Assembly (NCBI GenBank): GCA_050187175.1
Contig: JBFWXS010000001.1
Span: 186,001 to 250,000, forward strand
Length of the DNA stretch: 64,000 nucleotides
DNA from: Zeimonas sp050187175
Lineage (GTDB): Bacteria; Pseudomonadota; Gammaproteobacteria; Burkholderiales; Burkholderiaceae_E
Direction: 5' to 3'
Part shown: positions 26,001 through 35,062 of the stretch, one piece after another
Numbering within the stretch: position 1 is the stretch's first letter
Layout: each line of letters begins with the position of its first letter
Notes under the pieces: model-generated
Database searches by the model: none
The model's input: only the letters and a program-made list of their open reading frames with translations
What the model was told of the DNA's origin: nothing
Program-made: the position numbers and the translations under genes

Positions 26001-27143
26001 CTAGTCCGCCGCGTCCTGGAATAGCGCCGCCCGCAACCCGGCCTCGATCGCCGCGCGAAACTCTGGCAGCGCCTCGGGCGCGGCAGCATCGAACAGCAGC
26101 TCGAGCCGGCTGTCGCGGCGGTAGGCCGTGGCCTGCCATTCGGCTTCTTCGGCGCGGCCCTGGTCGTTCGGCGCCTGCTTGCCGAGATCGTCAGCCTGCC
26201 ACGCGTACCACTCGCGCTCGGTGCAAAAGACGCCTTTCGCCCGCCGCAAGGGCAGGGGCAGCGCGGCCAGCCGGTCGCGGCGCAGCGCCTGCTGCAAACG
26301 CCGGCGATCGAACGACACCTGCGGCGGCCAGCGCCAGCCGATCGACTGCAGTCCGGCGCCGCGCTGCTCGAAGCGCCACGCACCGAGGCGTGCGTCGAAG
26401 CTGCGGCGCGCGCCAGCGTCGTCGGATAAGGGCAACGAGTGCGATGACGATGACGAGGGCGATGACGAGGGCGAGAGCGAGGGCAAGGGCAAGGGCGAAG
26501 CCGACGCCGGCGATCGCAGCAGCGCCATCAGCGCCGGCGACACCAAGGACGGCGATGCCGGCGCCGGCGCGGCATCCGCGCCGAGCGAATCGGCATCGAC
26601 CACCTCGCGCCCGAACGGCGGCCACGCAGCAAGCCGCCGGTACAGCGCATCGCGCTCCGCGGTCGCAAGCATATGGCCGCGATTGATGAGGATGCGGTCG
26701 GCCGCCTCGATCTGCGCGCGCGCCAGCTCGTGCAGATGCCCCGGCATGAACGGCGCCGGGCGCGATGCGTCGACCACCGCAACGACCTGCTCGACGTGCA
26801 GCAAGGCGTCGAACGGCGGCTGGCGCAGCAAATCGATGAACGGCCCCGGATGCCCAAGGCCGCTGAGCTCGACCAGCAGCCGCTGCCATGGGCCGGCGCG
26901 CAGCACCCGCACGAGCGTGGCTCGCGCGCCGGCCTGCGCCGCGCAGCAGGCGCAGCCGCCGGCCACCTCGAACACATCGGGCGCCGCCAGCAGGGCGCCG
27001 TCTATGCCGAGCGCGCCGAACTCGTTGACCAGCACCGCCCAGCGCTCGCCGTCGGGCCGCGCCGCCAGCCACTGGCGAAGCAGCGTCGTCTTGCCGGCGC
27101 CGAGAAAGCCGGTGACGAGGGTGACGGGCAGCGGCGCCGGCAT
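26001..27143 (-). CDS. CobW/COG0523-family GTP-binding protein
   Basis: 380 residues. The Walker A GFLGAGKTT is at residues 12-20, the metal motif GGCACC at about 63-68 and an ELSGLGHP switch at about 92. The family acts as GTP-dependent metal chaperones. Two oddities: the guanine-specificity motif reads NRGH instead of NKxD, and a serine/proline low-complexity stretch of about 30 residues, encoded by 6-bp repeats near 26450-26510, separates the GTPase from the CobW C-terminal domain. It follows trkH by 6 bases on the same strand. Confidence 0.82.
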   Translation of the reverse strand: MPAPLPVTLVTGFLGAGKTTLLRQWLAARPDGERWAVLVNEFGALGIDGALLAAPDVFEVAGGCACCAAQAGARATLVRVLRAGPWQRLLVELSGLGHPGPFIDLLRQPPFDALLHVEQVVAVVDASRPAPFMPGHLHELARAQIEAADRILINRGHMLATAERDALYRRLAAWPPFGREVVDADSLGADAAPAPASPSLVSPALMALLRSPASASPLPLPSLSPSSSPSSSSSHSLPLSDDAGARRSFDARLGAWRFEQRGAGLQSIGWRWPPQVSFDRRRLQQALRRDRLAALPLPLRRAKGVFCTEREWYAWQADDLGKQAPNDQGRAEEAEWQATAYRRDSRLELLFDAAAPEALPEFRAAIEAGLRAALFQDAAD

Positions 27144-27149
27144 CGCGGG

Positions 27150-28607
27150 TCAGCGCCGCCAGAACGCCGGCATCAGCACCACGAAGAAAGTCAGCAGCTC
27201 CAGCCGCCCGGCCAGCATCGCGATCGCCAGCACCCAGGTCTCGAAATCGGACAGCGGCGCGAAGTTCTGCATCGGTCCGTAGTTGGCCAGGCCGGGGCCG
27301 ATATTGTTCACGGAAGCCACTACCGCCGAGAACGCGGAGATGAAGTCCTGCCCGGTGGCGAGCAGCACCATGGTCAGCGACACCTGCGTGAAGCCCCACA
27401 GCAGCATGTAGCCGAGCACGGCGAAGATGATCGGGTTCTCGACGATCTGTCCGTTGATCGTGAGCGGCGACACCGCGCGCGGATGGATCAGCCGGCCGAG
27501 CTCGCGGCCGGCCTGCTTCAGCAGGATCAGCAGGCGGATCATCTTGATGCCGCCGCCGGTTGATCCCGACGACGAGCCGATGCAGCCGAGAAACAGCAGC
27601 CAGACCGGCACCAGCAGCGGCCACAGCGTGTAGTCCTGTCCCATGAACCCGGACGTCGTGCCCAGCGAGACGGTATTGAAGGTGGCATGCCGCAGCGCTT
27701 CGAGCAGGTCCGGATAGACGCCCATCGCATACAGGTAGACGCCCAGCCCGATGCTGCTGCCGATCAGCAGCAGCAGGACCGACGAGGCTTCGGCGTCGCG
27801 CAGATAGATGCGCAGCGAGCGCTGCCGCAGCGCGACGAAATGCGTGGAGAAGTTCAGCACCGCCAGCAGCATGAAGACCGCCATGACCAGCTCGACCTGC
27901 GGCGAATCGAAGGACTGGATGCTCAGATCGTGCGTCGAGAAGCCGCCGAGCGCCATCACCGACATCGCGTGGCACAGCGCGTCGAACCAGCTCAGGCCCG
28001 CCAGCCGCAGGCACAGCACGCACAGCAGCGTCGAGCCGGCGTAGATCAGCCACAGGTACTTGGCGGTCTGCGTGATGCGCGGCGTGAGCTTGCCTTCCTT
28101 CATCGGGCCGGGGGTTTCGGCCTTGAACAGCTGCATGCCGCCGACGCCGAGCAGCGGCAGGATGGCCACCGCCATGACGATGATGCCCATGCCGCCGTAC
28201 CACTGCAGCGCATGGCGCCACAGGTTCACCGACTGCGGCAGCTCCTCGAGCCGCGCGAGCACCGTCGAGCCGGTCGTCGTCAGGCCCGACATGGACTCGA
28301 AGTAGGCGTCGGTGAACGACAGGCCGGGGATCTGCTGCATCAGCGGCACGGCGCCGACCACCGCCATGACCAGCCAGCCGAGCACCACCAGCAGGCAGCC
28401 GTCGCGCGGCTCCAGTTCGCGCGAGAACGGGCGCGTGAGGGCCCAGGTCAGCGCGCCGAAGGCCAGACAGCCGAGGCCGCTGATGAAGAAATCGACGTGG
28501 GCGCCGTCATCGACGGCCAGCGACCACAGCAGCGGCAGCGCGAAGGTCGCCGCGAAGACCATCAGCAGGCCGCCCAGCACGTGGGCGATCACCAGCAGAC
28601 GTTTCAA
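27150..28607 (-). CDS. trkH: Trk potassium uptake system membrane subunit TrkH
   Basis: 485 residues, typical TrkH length. The four selectivity-filter P-loops are visible: TTTGSTV, LGGFSTHD, TTSGFMG and NNIGPGL. It forms the K+ channel gated by TrkA, which is encoded 5 kb away at 33583-35046 on the same strand. The N-terminus MKRLLVIAHVLGGLL matches family members and is only reached with a TTG start at 28607. Confidence 0.9.
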   Translation of the reverse strand: MKRLLVIAHVLGGLLMVFAATFALPLLWSLAVDDGAHVDFFISGLGCLAFGALTWALTRPFSRELEPRDGCLLVVLGWLVMAVVGAVPLMQQIPGLSFTDAYFESMSGLTTTGSTVLARLEELPQSVNLWRHALQWYGGMGIIVMAVAILPLLGVGGMQLFKAETPGPMKEGKLTPRITQTAKYLWLIYAGSTLLCVLCLRLAGLSWFDALCHAMSVMALGGFSTHDLSIQSFDSPQVELVMAVFMLLAVLNFSTHFVALRQRSLRIYLRDAEASSVLLLLIGSSIGLGVYLYAMGVYPDLLEALRHATFNTVSLGTTSGFMGQDYTLWPLLVPVWLLFLGCIGSSSGSTGGGIKMIRLLILLKQAGRELGRLIHPRAVSPLTINGQIVENPIIFAVLGYMLLWGFTQVSLTMVLLATGQDFISAFSAVVASVNNIGPGLANYGPMQNFAPLSDFETWVLAIAMLAGRLELLTFFVVLMPAFWRR

Positions 28608-28654
28608 TCAGGCACTCGCTCGGCGGGCGGTCGGCGCACAGCCCGGCGCGTCGG

Positions 28655-28954
28655 TCAGTCGAGATCCCACCGCTCGGGCAGCGCCTCGATGAAGCCCATC
28701 TTGCGCAGCATGTCCAGGCCGTCATCGAGGCTGCGGAAGCTGCGCAGCGAGGTGCGCAGCTCGGCGACGCTGCGGCGGCCGTCGACGAGCGCCAGCAGCA
28801 TACGCAGCCGGCGCGGGATGGTCGAATCGGTGGCGCGCGCTTCGTCACGGCCCATGCGGGTCTTGATGAAGATCTCGTCTTCGCGCATCAGCGCGGGCGT
28901 GTCGCCGAAAGCCAGGCGACGCATGGCGGGACTGTGGGGCAGCATGGTCGCCAA
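28655..28954 (-). CDS. Small hypothetical protein upstream of trkH
   Basis: 99 residues, not recognised. The C-terminal half (RRLRMLLALVDGRRSVAEL, then LDDGLDMLRKMGFIEAL) looks like a compact winged-helix-type domain. The start is uncertain: TTG at 28954 has GGAG at good spacing, and an ATG lies at 28945. It is 47 bases upstream of trkH on the same strand, so a link with K+ uptake or its control is possible but unproven. Confidence 0.65.
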   Translation of the reverse strand: MATMLPHSPAMRRLAFGDTPALMREDEIFIKTRMGRDEARATDSTIPRRLRMLLALVDGRRSVAELRTSLRSFRSLDDGLDMLRKMGFIEALPERWDLD

Positions 28955-29049
28955 TGGTACTCCGACCGGGCCGATACGGCATCGGACGGCGTGGCCGCCC
29001 CGTGACGAACTTCACGGTGCCGGCAGGGGTTGCGGCACCGATCGCGGCC

Positions 29050-29139
29050 ACGCCGGCAACTTCGGCCATGCCGGCAACTTCGGCCATACCGGCGACTTCG
29101 GCCGCGCCGGCGACATCGGCCATGCCGGCGACCGGGGCC
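29050..29139. repeat. Five tandem 18-bp units
   Basis: Five units built on a GCCGGC-AC-TTCGGCC theme with a few substitutions fill most of the 194-bp gap between the TRAP large permease and the small gene at 28655. Both strands happen to stay open through the repeat, but no coding function is apparent. Confidence 0.85.
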
Positions 29140-29148
29140 GCACCGACT

Positions 29149-31212
29149 TCAGCGATACAGCACCGACGGTAGCCACAGGCCGATGCCGGGGAACACATAC
29201 AGCACGAAGATCGCCAGGATCTGGATCCCCATGAACGGCATCATGCCCAGGAAGATCTGGCCTAGCGTCACATGCGGCGGCGCCACCCCCTTCAGGTAGA
29301 AGGCAGACATCGCCACCGGTGGCGACAGGAAGGCCGTCTGCAGGTTCAGCGCCACCAGCAGGCCGAAGAACAGCGGGTCGACCTCGAAGTGCACCAGCAG
29401 CGGGATGAAGATCGGCATGAAGATGACGATGATCTCGGTCCACTCCAGCGGCCAGCCGAGCAGGAAGATGATGATCTGCGACAGGACCAGGAACTCGATC
29501 TTGCTCAGACCGAGCGACAGCACCCAGCGCTCGATGATCTCCTGGCCGCCGAGCAGCGCGAAAGCCGCCGAGAAGATCGACGAACCGACGAACAGCCAGC
29601 AGACCATGGCCGAGGTCTTTGCGCTGAGGAAGACCGATTCCTTGAGCATGTCGAGATTCAGCTGGCGATAGGCGATGGCCAGCAGGAAGCCGCCCAGCGA
29701 GCCGATGGCCGCGGCCTCGGTCGGCGTGGCCAGCCCGAACACGATCGATCCGAGCACCGCGAGGATCAGGATCGAAAGCGGGAAGAACGAGCCCAGCAGC
29801 ATCTTGAAGATCTCGAGCCGCGCGAAGCTCAGCACGGCGTACAGCAGCACGAGCGCCACCGCGCTGGCCGCGAGCAGCCACCAGAACCAGCCGGGCGCGG
29901 GCCGGGGCTGCGCCGAGTCGGTGTCGGTGTCGGCGGCAGACCCGGCCGTCGTCGACCCGTCGGTGGCGGAGCCGGCCGCCGAAGCAGCCGCTGCGGCGCC
30001 GGCATCGGCTGACGCCGTGCTCGATGAGGCGGCAGCCGCCTCAGGCTCGCTCGCCTCCGCCTCCGCTGCATCGGTCGGCGGTTCGCCGAGCGGCTCCGCG
30101 GCGGCGTCTTCGCCGGCCTCCGCGCTGCCGGCCGACTCGCCGTCGGCTTCTTCCGGTTCGCCGGTATCTTCGGGCTCGGCCAGGCCGCCCTCGGTGCCTT
30201 CCTCCGGTTCTTCCTGCAGCGCGCCCACCTCCTGCAGGCCGGAGTCGAACTCGATCACCGGCGCCGTGACGCCGCGCCAGATCAGCGTCAGCGCCAGCAC
30301 CACGATCAGCGCCGGCAGCAGCGCGACGAGCAGCTGGCGCAGCAGCGCTGCCAGCGGCACGGCGGCGTTGCGCCGCCCTTTCAGCGCCCCGAGCAGCGAA
30401 GGCAGCGCGCGGCTGCCCCGCTCGCGCTGCAGCCGCTCGCTCAAAGGCGGCAGCGCCACGGCGCGGTCGGCCGCCGACAGCGGCGGCATCAGCGCCGGCC
30501 GCAGCTTGGCCAGCACCACGACGTAAATGACGTACAGGCCGGCAAGCATCAGGCCGGGAAAGAACGCGCCCGCGTATAGCTGGACCACCGAGACGCCCGC
30601 GGTGGCGCCGTAGACGATCAGCATCACCGACGGCGGGATCAGGATGCCCAGGCAGCCGCCTGCGGTGATCGAGCCGGCGGCGATCTTGGTGTCGTAGCCG
30701 GCCTTCAGCATCGCGGGCAGCGCCAGCAGACCCATCAGCGTGACGACGGCGCCGACGATGCCGGTGGCGGTGGCGAATACCGCGCAGGTGAAGATCGTAG
30801 CCACGGCCAGCGAGCCCGGCACTCTTGCCAGCGCCAGATGCATGGACTTGAACAGGCGCTCGATCAGGTTGGCGCGCTCGACCAGATAGCCCATGAAGAC
30901 GAACAGCGGGATCGAGATCAGCACGTCATTGGCCATGACCGCGTACGTGCGCTGGACCATCAGGTCGAGCGTCTGCGCGATCGCCCGGTCCGAGTTGCCG
31001 CTCTGCGTCAGATAGGCGAAGAACGCGAAGATCACGCCCATGCCCATCAGCGTGAACGCGGTGGGGAAGCCGAGCATGATCGCGACGACGACCAGCGACA
31101 GCATCAGCAGTCCGAGGTGGCCGCCGGTCAGATTGCCCCAGGGCATCAGCACCATGGAGGCCACGACCACCAGCGCCATGATGGACAGGCCGAAAATCAG
31201 TTCCTTACGCAT
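29149..31212 (-). CDS. TRAP transporter large permease with long acidic insert (DctM type)
   Basis: 687 residues, about 250 more than an ordinary DctM. The N-terminal half (residues 1-250) contains TAGGCLGILIPPSVMLIVYG, and the C-terminal half resumes with VFGLATPTEAAAIGSLGG. Between them are an extra hydrophobic segment (about 300-320), an E/D/A/S-rich low-complexity stretch (about 325-438), and another membrane segment starting PGWFWWLL. It forms an operon with a DctQ and a DctP resembling the mannitol/chloroaromatic TRAP group. The start at 31212 lies 11 bases after dctQ. Confidence 0.85.
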   Translation of the reverse strand: MRKELIFGLSIMALVVVASMVLMPWGNLTGGHLGLLMLSLVVVAIMLGFPTAFTLMGMGVIFAFFAYLTQSGNSDRAIAQTLDLMVQRTYAVMANDVLISIPLFVFMGYLVERANLIERLFKSMHLALARVPGSLAVATIFTCAVFATATGIVGAVVTLMGLLALPAMLKAGYDTKIAAGSITAGGCLGILIPPSVMLIVYGATAGVSVVQLYAGAFFPGLMLAGLYVIYVVVLAKLRPALMPPLSAADRAVALPPLSERLQRERGSRALPSLLGALKGRRNAAVPLAALLRQLLVALLPALIVVLALTLIWRGVTAPVIEFDSGLQEVGALQEEPEEGTEGGLAEPEDTGEPEEADGESAGSAEAGEDAAAEPLGEPPTDAAEAEASEPEAAAASSSTASADAGAAAAASAAGSATDGSTTAGSAADTDTDSAQPRPAPGWFWWLLAASAVALVLLYAVLSFARLEIFKMLLGSFFPLSILILAVLGSIVFGLATPTEAAAIGSLGGFLLAIAYRQLNLDMLKESVFLSAKTSAMVCWLFVGSSIFSAAFALLGGQEIIERWVLSLGLSKIEFLVLSQIIIFLLGWPLEWTEIIVIFMPIFIPLLVHFEVDPLFFGLLVALNLQTAFLSPPVAMSAFYLKGVAPPHVTLGQIFLGMMPFMGIQILAIFVLYVFPGIGLWLPSVLYR

Positions 31213-31223
31213 CGCCGGCCCTT

Positions 31224-31808
31224 TCAGCGCTTGCCCGCGTCGTTCTGGTGCACCATGGCCTTCAGCTTGTCGACGTCGACCTCCTCGACGTCCTCGGTCC
31301 GCGATGGCCAGACGCCGGTCTTCAGGCAGACGACGCAGCGCATGATCTCGACCAGGCCTTGCAGCAGCAGCAGCGCGCCGGCGATCGGGATCACCGTCTT
31401 GAACGGATAGATCGGCGGCCCGTCGGCGGTGATCGACGAATGCTCGTTGATCGCCCACGATTCGGCCGCATATGTGTAGCCGGCCCAGACCATCGCGATC
31501 ACGCCGGGGATGAAGAACAGCAGGTACAGCACCAGGTCTATCAGCGCCTGCGTGCGCGGCGAGAAGAAGCCGTACAGGATATCGCCGCGCACGTGGCCGT
31601 TATGCGCCAGCGTGTAGGCGCCGGCCATCATGAACAGCGCGCCGTACATCATGATCTGCGCATCGAAGACCCACGGATGCGGATTGTTCAGCGCGTAGCG
31701 CGAGAACACCTCCCACGAAATCATCACCGTCAGCGCGACGACAAGCCACGCGAAAGCCCGGCCGACCCAGGTCGAGACCCGGTCGATGAACAGGAACAGC
31801 TTCTGCAT
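31224..31808 (-). CDS. TRAP transporter small permease (DctQ)
   Basis: 194 residues. The first membrane helix follows FLFIDRVSTWVGRAFAW, then WEVFSRYALNNPHPWVFDAQ, HNGHVRGDILYGFFSPR (the DctQ loop) and two further helices; the C-terminus is acidic and cytoplasmic. It begins 33 bases from the assembly gap. The first 94 bases of the gene appear again after the gap, which I regard as an artefact. Upstream is the binding-protein gene. Confidence 0.85.
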   Translation of the reverse strand: MQKLFLFIDRVSTWVGRAFAWLVVALTVMISWEVFSRYALNNPHPWVFDAQIMMYGALFMMAGAYTLAHNGHVRGDILYGFFSPRTQALIDLVLYLLFFIPGVIAMVWAGYTYAAESWAINEHSSITADGPPIYPFKTVIPIAGALLLLQGLVEIMRCVVCLKTGVWPSRTEDVEEVDVDKLKAMVHQNDAGKR

Positions 31809-31841
31809 GATGGAGGCTTCCGAAGGGGCAGCAGACGGAGG

Positions 31842-31941
31842 NNNNNNNNNNNNNNNNNNNNNNNNNNNNNNNNNNNNNNNNNNNNNNNNNNNNNNNNNNN
31901 NNNNNNNNNNNNNNNNNNNNNNNNNNNNNNNNNNNNNNNNN
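31842..31941. other. Assembly gap (100 N) with duplicated flanks
   Basis: Exactly 100 N separate 31715-31841 from 31942-32068, which are identical over all 127 bases. Neighbouring contigs of a k=127 de Bruijn assembly share 127 bases, and scaffolders insert 100 N by convention. The real chromosome probably has a single copy and no gap. Confidence 0.9.
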
Positions 31942-32068
31942 ACGAAATCATCACCGTCAGCGCGACGACAAGCCACGCGAAAGCCCGGCCGACCCAGGTC
32001 GAGACCCGGTCGATGAACAGGAACAGCTTCTGCATGATGGAGGCTTCCGAAGGGGCAGCAGACGGAGG
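31942..32068 (-). repeat. Second copy of the dctQ 5' end (probable artefact)
   Basis: A perfect repeat of 31715-31841, containing the first 94 bases of dctQ and its leader. It should not be annotated as a second dctQ fragment. The leader then continues into 15-bp tandem units and on to the binding-protein gene. Confidence 0.88.
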
Positions 32069-32111
32069 GGCAGCAGACGGAGGCGCTGCGGACGGAGGAG
32101 CAGCGCACGGA
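32052..32111. repeat. Four tandem 15-bp units in the dctQ leader
   Basis: Two perfect GGGGCAGCAGACGGA units are followed by two diverged ones ending in ACGGA. They lie between dctP and dctQ. The contig break falls at this repeat, so the copy number may be misassembled. Confidence 0.75.
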
Positions 32112-32244
32112 GATGCAGCGACGCCGCAGTGGTGCGCAGCCGCACCGCCGCACGATCAGCGGAGCGCCCTTACCGCGATGAGGGCGCTCCGGCGGCCGCG
32201 CCGTGCATGCCGACGGCCGCCGTCGCGCTCGGGCCTGCTTCGGG

Positions 32245-33363
32245 TCAGGCCTTCTTCTTCTGCGCGAAGTAGTGGTTGTAGGCCATGCGGCGGCTGACGT
32301 TGGTATCGAGATCCCAGCGCACCGCCCGTGCCGCGAAGGCCCGCTGCGACTCCATGATCTCCTTGAACAACGGATTCTCGGCCGCCTTCTTCTGCGCCAC
32401 CTGGTCGTAGATGCGCAGCTGGTCCTGCAGCACGGCGTCCGGCGTCTTGTAGAAACGCACACGCTGCTTCTGCTGCATCTCCAGATAGTCGGTCGAATAG
32501 CGGTCGACCTGCTTCCACGACATGTCGGCCGACGCGGCTTCGACGGCGTTTTCGATGATCGCCTTCATCTTCGCGGGCAGCGCGTCGTACTTGCCCTTGT
32601 TGAACATGATCTCGAACTGCTCGGCGTTCTGGTGGTAGCTCTGCAGCATGCACACCTTGGACACGTCGGGGAAGCCGAGCACGCGGTCGGACGACGCGTT
32701 ATTGAACTCCGCGCCGTCGATCAGGCCGCGGTCCATCGCCGGGATGATCTCGCCGCCGGGTAGCGCGTTGACCGCCACGCCCATCGACGTGAACACGTCG
32801 ATCGCGATGCCGACGGTGCGGAACTTCAGGCCCTTCATGTCGGAGGCCCTGGCGATCGGCTTCTTGAACCAGCCGAGCGGCTGCGTGGCCATGGGGCCAT
32901 AGAGGAAGGACTGCACGTTGGCGCCGACCGCCTTGTACAGCTTGTCCAGCAGCGCCTTGCCGCCGCCGTACTTGTGCCAGGCGAGCAGCATGTTCGCGTC
33001 CATGCCGAACGCCGGACCCGAGCCCCACAGCGCCAGCGCGCTGTTCTTGCCGTAGTGGTAGACGAGCACACCGTGGCCGCCATCGAGCGTGCCCTTGGAG
33101 ACGGCGTCCAGCAGATTGAAGGCCGGCACCACCGCGCCGGCCGGCAGCACTTCGATCCGCAGATCGCCGCCGGTCATGTCATTGACCTTCTTGGCGAAAT
33201 CGATCGCGTATTCGTGGAAGATGTCCTTGGCCGGCCAGGTGCTCTGCCAGCGCATGCTGATCGGGCCCTGGGCCTTGGCGATCATCGGGAAACCGATTGC
33301 TCCGGCACCGGCGGCAGCGGCGCCGCCGATGAACTTGCGACGCGTCTTGACTTCCTGGGTCAT
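32245..33363 (-). CDS. TRAP transporter substrate-binding protein (mannitol/chloroaromatic group)
   Basis: 372 residues with a twin-arginine-type signal (TRRKFIGGAAAAGAGAIGF) ending near AKAQ. The mature part begins MRWQSTWPAKDIFHEYAIDF and contains the family arginine in GLKFRTVGIAIDVF plus the GLIDGAEFNNASSD segment. It resembles binding proteins of the mannitol/chloroaromatic TRAP group (COG4663). GGAGAC precedes the ATG at 33363. It is the first gene of the dctP-dctQ-dctM operon. Ligand unknown. Confidence 0.87.
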   Translation of the reverse strand: MTQEVKTRRKFIGGAAAAGAGAIGFPMIAKAQGPISMRWQSTWPAKDIFHEYAIDFAKKVNDMTGGDLRIEVLPAGAVVPAFNLLDAVSKGTLDGGHGVLVYHYGKNSALALWGSGPAFGMDANMLLAWHKYGGGKALLDKLYKAVGANVQSFLYGPMATQPLGWFKKPIARASDMKGLKFRTVGIAIDVFTSMGVAVNALPGGEIIPAMDRGLIDGAEFNNASSDRVLGFPDVSKVCMLQSYHQNAEQFEIMFNKGKYDALPAKMKAIIENAVEAASADMSWKQVDRYSTDYLEMQQKQRVRFYKTPDAVLQDQLRIYDQVAQKKAAENPLFKEIMESQRAFAARAVRWDLDTNVSRRMAYNHYFAQKKKA

Positions 33364-33582
33364 CCAAATGTCTCCTGGTCGTTGGCTGCGGCCTGCACGG
33401 CCGGCAGCAGTGCAGATACCGGATGCACGGCGACGCCGTATTCCCCCGCGCGCGGCGCCAGCATTCAATCGTATGCGACGGCGGCAGCCACTGTCACGCG
33501 GCCCTTGCAGCGGGGTTTTACCTGATCGGGATGACGCGAACGCTTCATGACGCGGACGCTTCAGTGCCGGCCGGGCCGGCGT
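33364..33582. promoter_or_regulatory. Gap holding the TRAP operon promoter and the trkA end
   Basis: 219 bp without a gene. Near trkA there is a GCCGGCCGGGCCGGC hairpin with no T-tract, plus a 17-bp tandem near-repeat built on ATGACGCGRACGCTTC (about 33531-33563). The promoter of the TRAP operon must lie in this region, but I cannot place its -35 and -10 boxes. Confidence 0.4.
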
Positions 33583-35046
33583 CTAGAAGAAGCCGGCGGA
33601 GACCTGGAACAGCCGCTCGACCTTGGCGATGCTGCGCTTGTGTTCGACGAACACGACGACGTGGTCGCCGGACTCGATCACCGTGTCGTGATGGGCCATG
33701 ATGACCTGCGAACGCGGTGCCGCGCGTGCGCCGTCGGCCGCGCCGGCGACGGCGCTGGAGACGGCGCCGGTACCCGTAGCGGAACGAGCGCCGGCCGGCG
33801 GCCGCACGATGGCGCCGATGGTGGCGCCGCGCGGCAGATCGATCTGGTCGATGCGCCTGCCCACCACCTTGGACGACTTCACGTCGCCGTGCGCGATCAG
33901 CTCCAGCGCCTCGGCGGCGCCGCGCCGCAACGAATGCACCGACACGATATCGCCGCGGCGCACGTGCGTCAGCAGCTGGCCTATGGTGGTCTGCGAGGGC
34001 ACGATCGCGACGTCGATGCGGTTGCCCTGCACCAGGTCGGCATAGGCCTGCCGGTTGATCAGCGCGATCGTGCGCCGCGCGCCGAGCCGCTTGGCGAGCA
34101 TGCACGACATGATGTTGTTCTCGTCGTCCGAGGTCAGCGCGACGAACAGGTCCATCTCGGCGACGGCTTCCTCGACCAGCAGGTCCTCGTCGGTGGCATC
34201 GCCCTGCAGCACCAGTGTCGAGACCGGCAGCTGCGTAGCGAGATAGGTGCAGCGCTTGGCGTCGGACTCGATGATGCGCACGCGGTAGTCGCTGCCGAGC
34301 TGGCGCGCCAGCCGCAATCCGATGTTGCCGCCGCCCGCGATCATGATGCGGCGGACCGGCTTGTCCATGCGCCGCAGGTCGGACAGCGCGGTGCGGATGT
34401 GCTCGGACGCGGACAGGATGAAGACTTCGTCGCCGGGCTCGATCAGCGTGCTGCCGTCCGGGCGCACCGAATGATCGCCGCGGAAGATGGCGACCACGCG
34501 CATGTCGATGCTCGGATGCAGCGCCGCCAGATCGCGGATCGCGTGCGCCACCATGGGCCCGCCCGCGTAAGCGCGCACGGCGATCAGGCTCAGCTCGCCG
34601 CCGGCGAACTCCAGCACCTGCAGCGCCTCGGGGAACTCGATCAGCTTGTCGATGTAGTCGGTGACCGTCTGCTCGGGACAGATCAGGTAGTCGACGTTGA
34701 AGCCGCCCTCGCCGGTGATCTCCGGATGATCGAGGAACTCCGGCGCGCGGATCCGCGCGATCCGCGTCGGGACGTTGAACAGCCGCGCCGCCAGCTGGCA
34801 GGCGACGAGATTGGTCTCGTCGCGCATCGCGGTGGCGATCAGCATGTCGGCATCCTCGGCGCCGGCCAGCTGCAGCACCGGCGGATGCGTGCCGTTGCCG
34901 GCCACGGTGCGCAGGTCGAACTTGTCCTGGAGCTGCTTCAGGTTGTCGACGTCGGTGTCGACGACGGTGATGTCGTTGTTCTCGGAGACCAGGTTCTCGG
35001 CCACTGACGCGCCGACGCGTCCGGCTCCCAGGATGATGATCTTCAA
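33583..35046 (-). CDS. trkA: Trk potassium transporter regulatory subunit TrkA
   Basis: 487 residues with two RCK repeats. The first NAD-binding motif ILGAGRVGASVAENL begins at residue 5 and the second IAGGGNIGLRLARQL at about 236; each is followed by a TrkA-C domain. It gates TrkH according to nucleotide binding. A low-complexity insert of about 35 residues (RPPAGARSATGTGAV and following) interrupts the last TrkA-C domain. The start is TTG at 35046, giving the conserved MKIIILGAGR N-terminus. The response regulator gene ends 16 bases upstream. Confidence 0.9.
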   Translation of the reverse strand: MKIIILGAGRVGASVAENLVSENNDITVVDTDVDNLKQLQDKFDLRTVAGNGTHPPVLQLAGAEDADMLIATAMRDETNLVACQLAARLFNVPTRIARIRAPEFLDHPEITGEGGFNVDYLICPEQTVTDYIDKLIEFPEALQVLEFAGGELSLIAVRAYAGGPMVAHAIRDLAALHPSIDMRVVAIFRGDHSVRPDGSTLIEPGDEVFILSASEHIRTALSDLRRMDKPVRRIMIAGGGNIGLRLARQLGSDYRVRIIESDAKRCTYLATQLPVSTLVLQGDATDEDLLVEEAVAEMDLFVALTSDDENNIMSCMLAKRLGARRTIALINRQAYADLVQGNRIDVAIVPSQTTIGQLLTHVRRGDIVSVHSLRRGAAEALELIAHGDVKSSKVVGRRIDQIDLPRGATIGAIVRPPAGARSATGTGAVSSAVAGAADGARAAPRSQVIMAHHDTVIESGDHVVVFVEHKRSIAKVERLFQVSAGFF

Positions 35047-35062
35047 CGGAACGGCGCGGCGT

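Noticed and set aside
31942..32068. Real duplication of the dctQ 5' end
   Set aside because: Exactly 127 identical bases beside 100 N is the signature of unresolved contig overlap.
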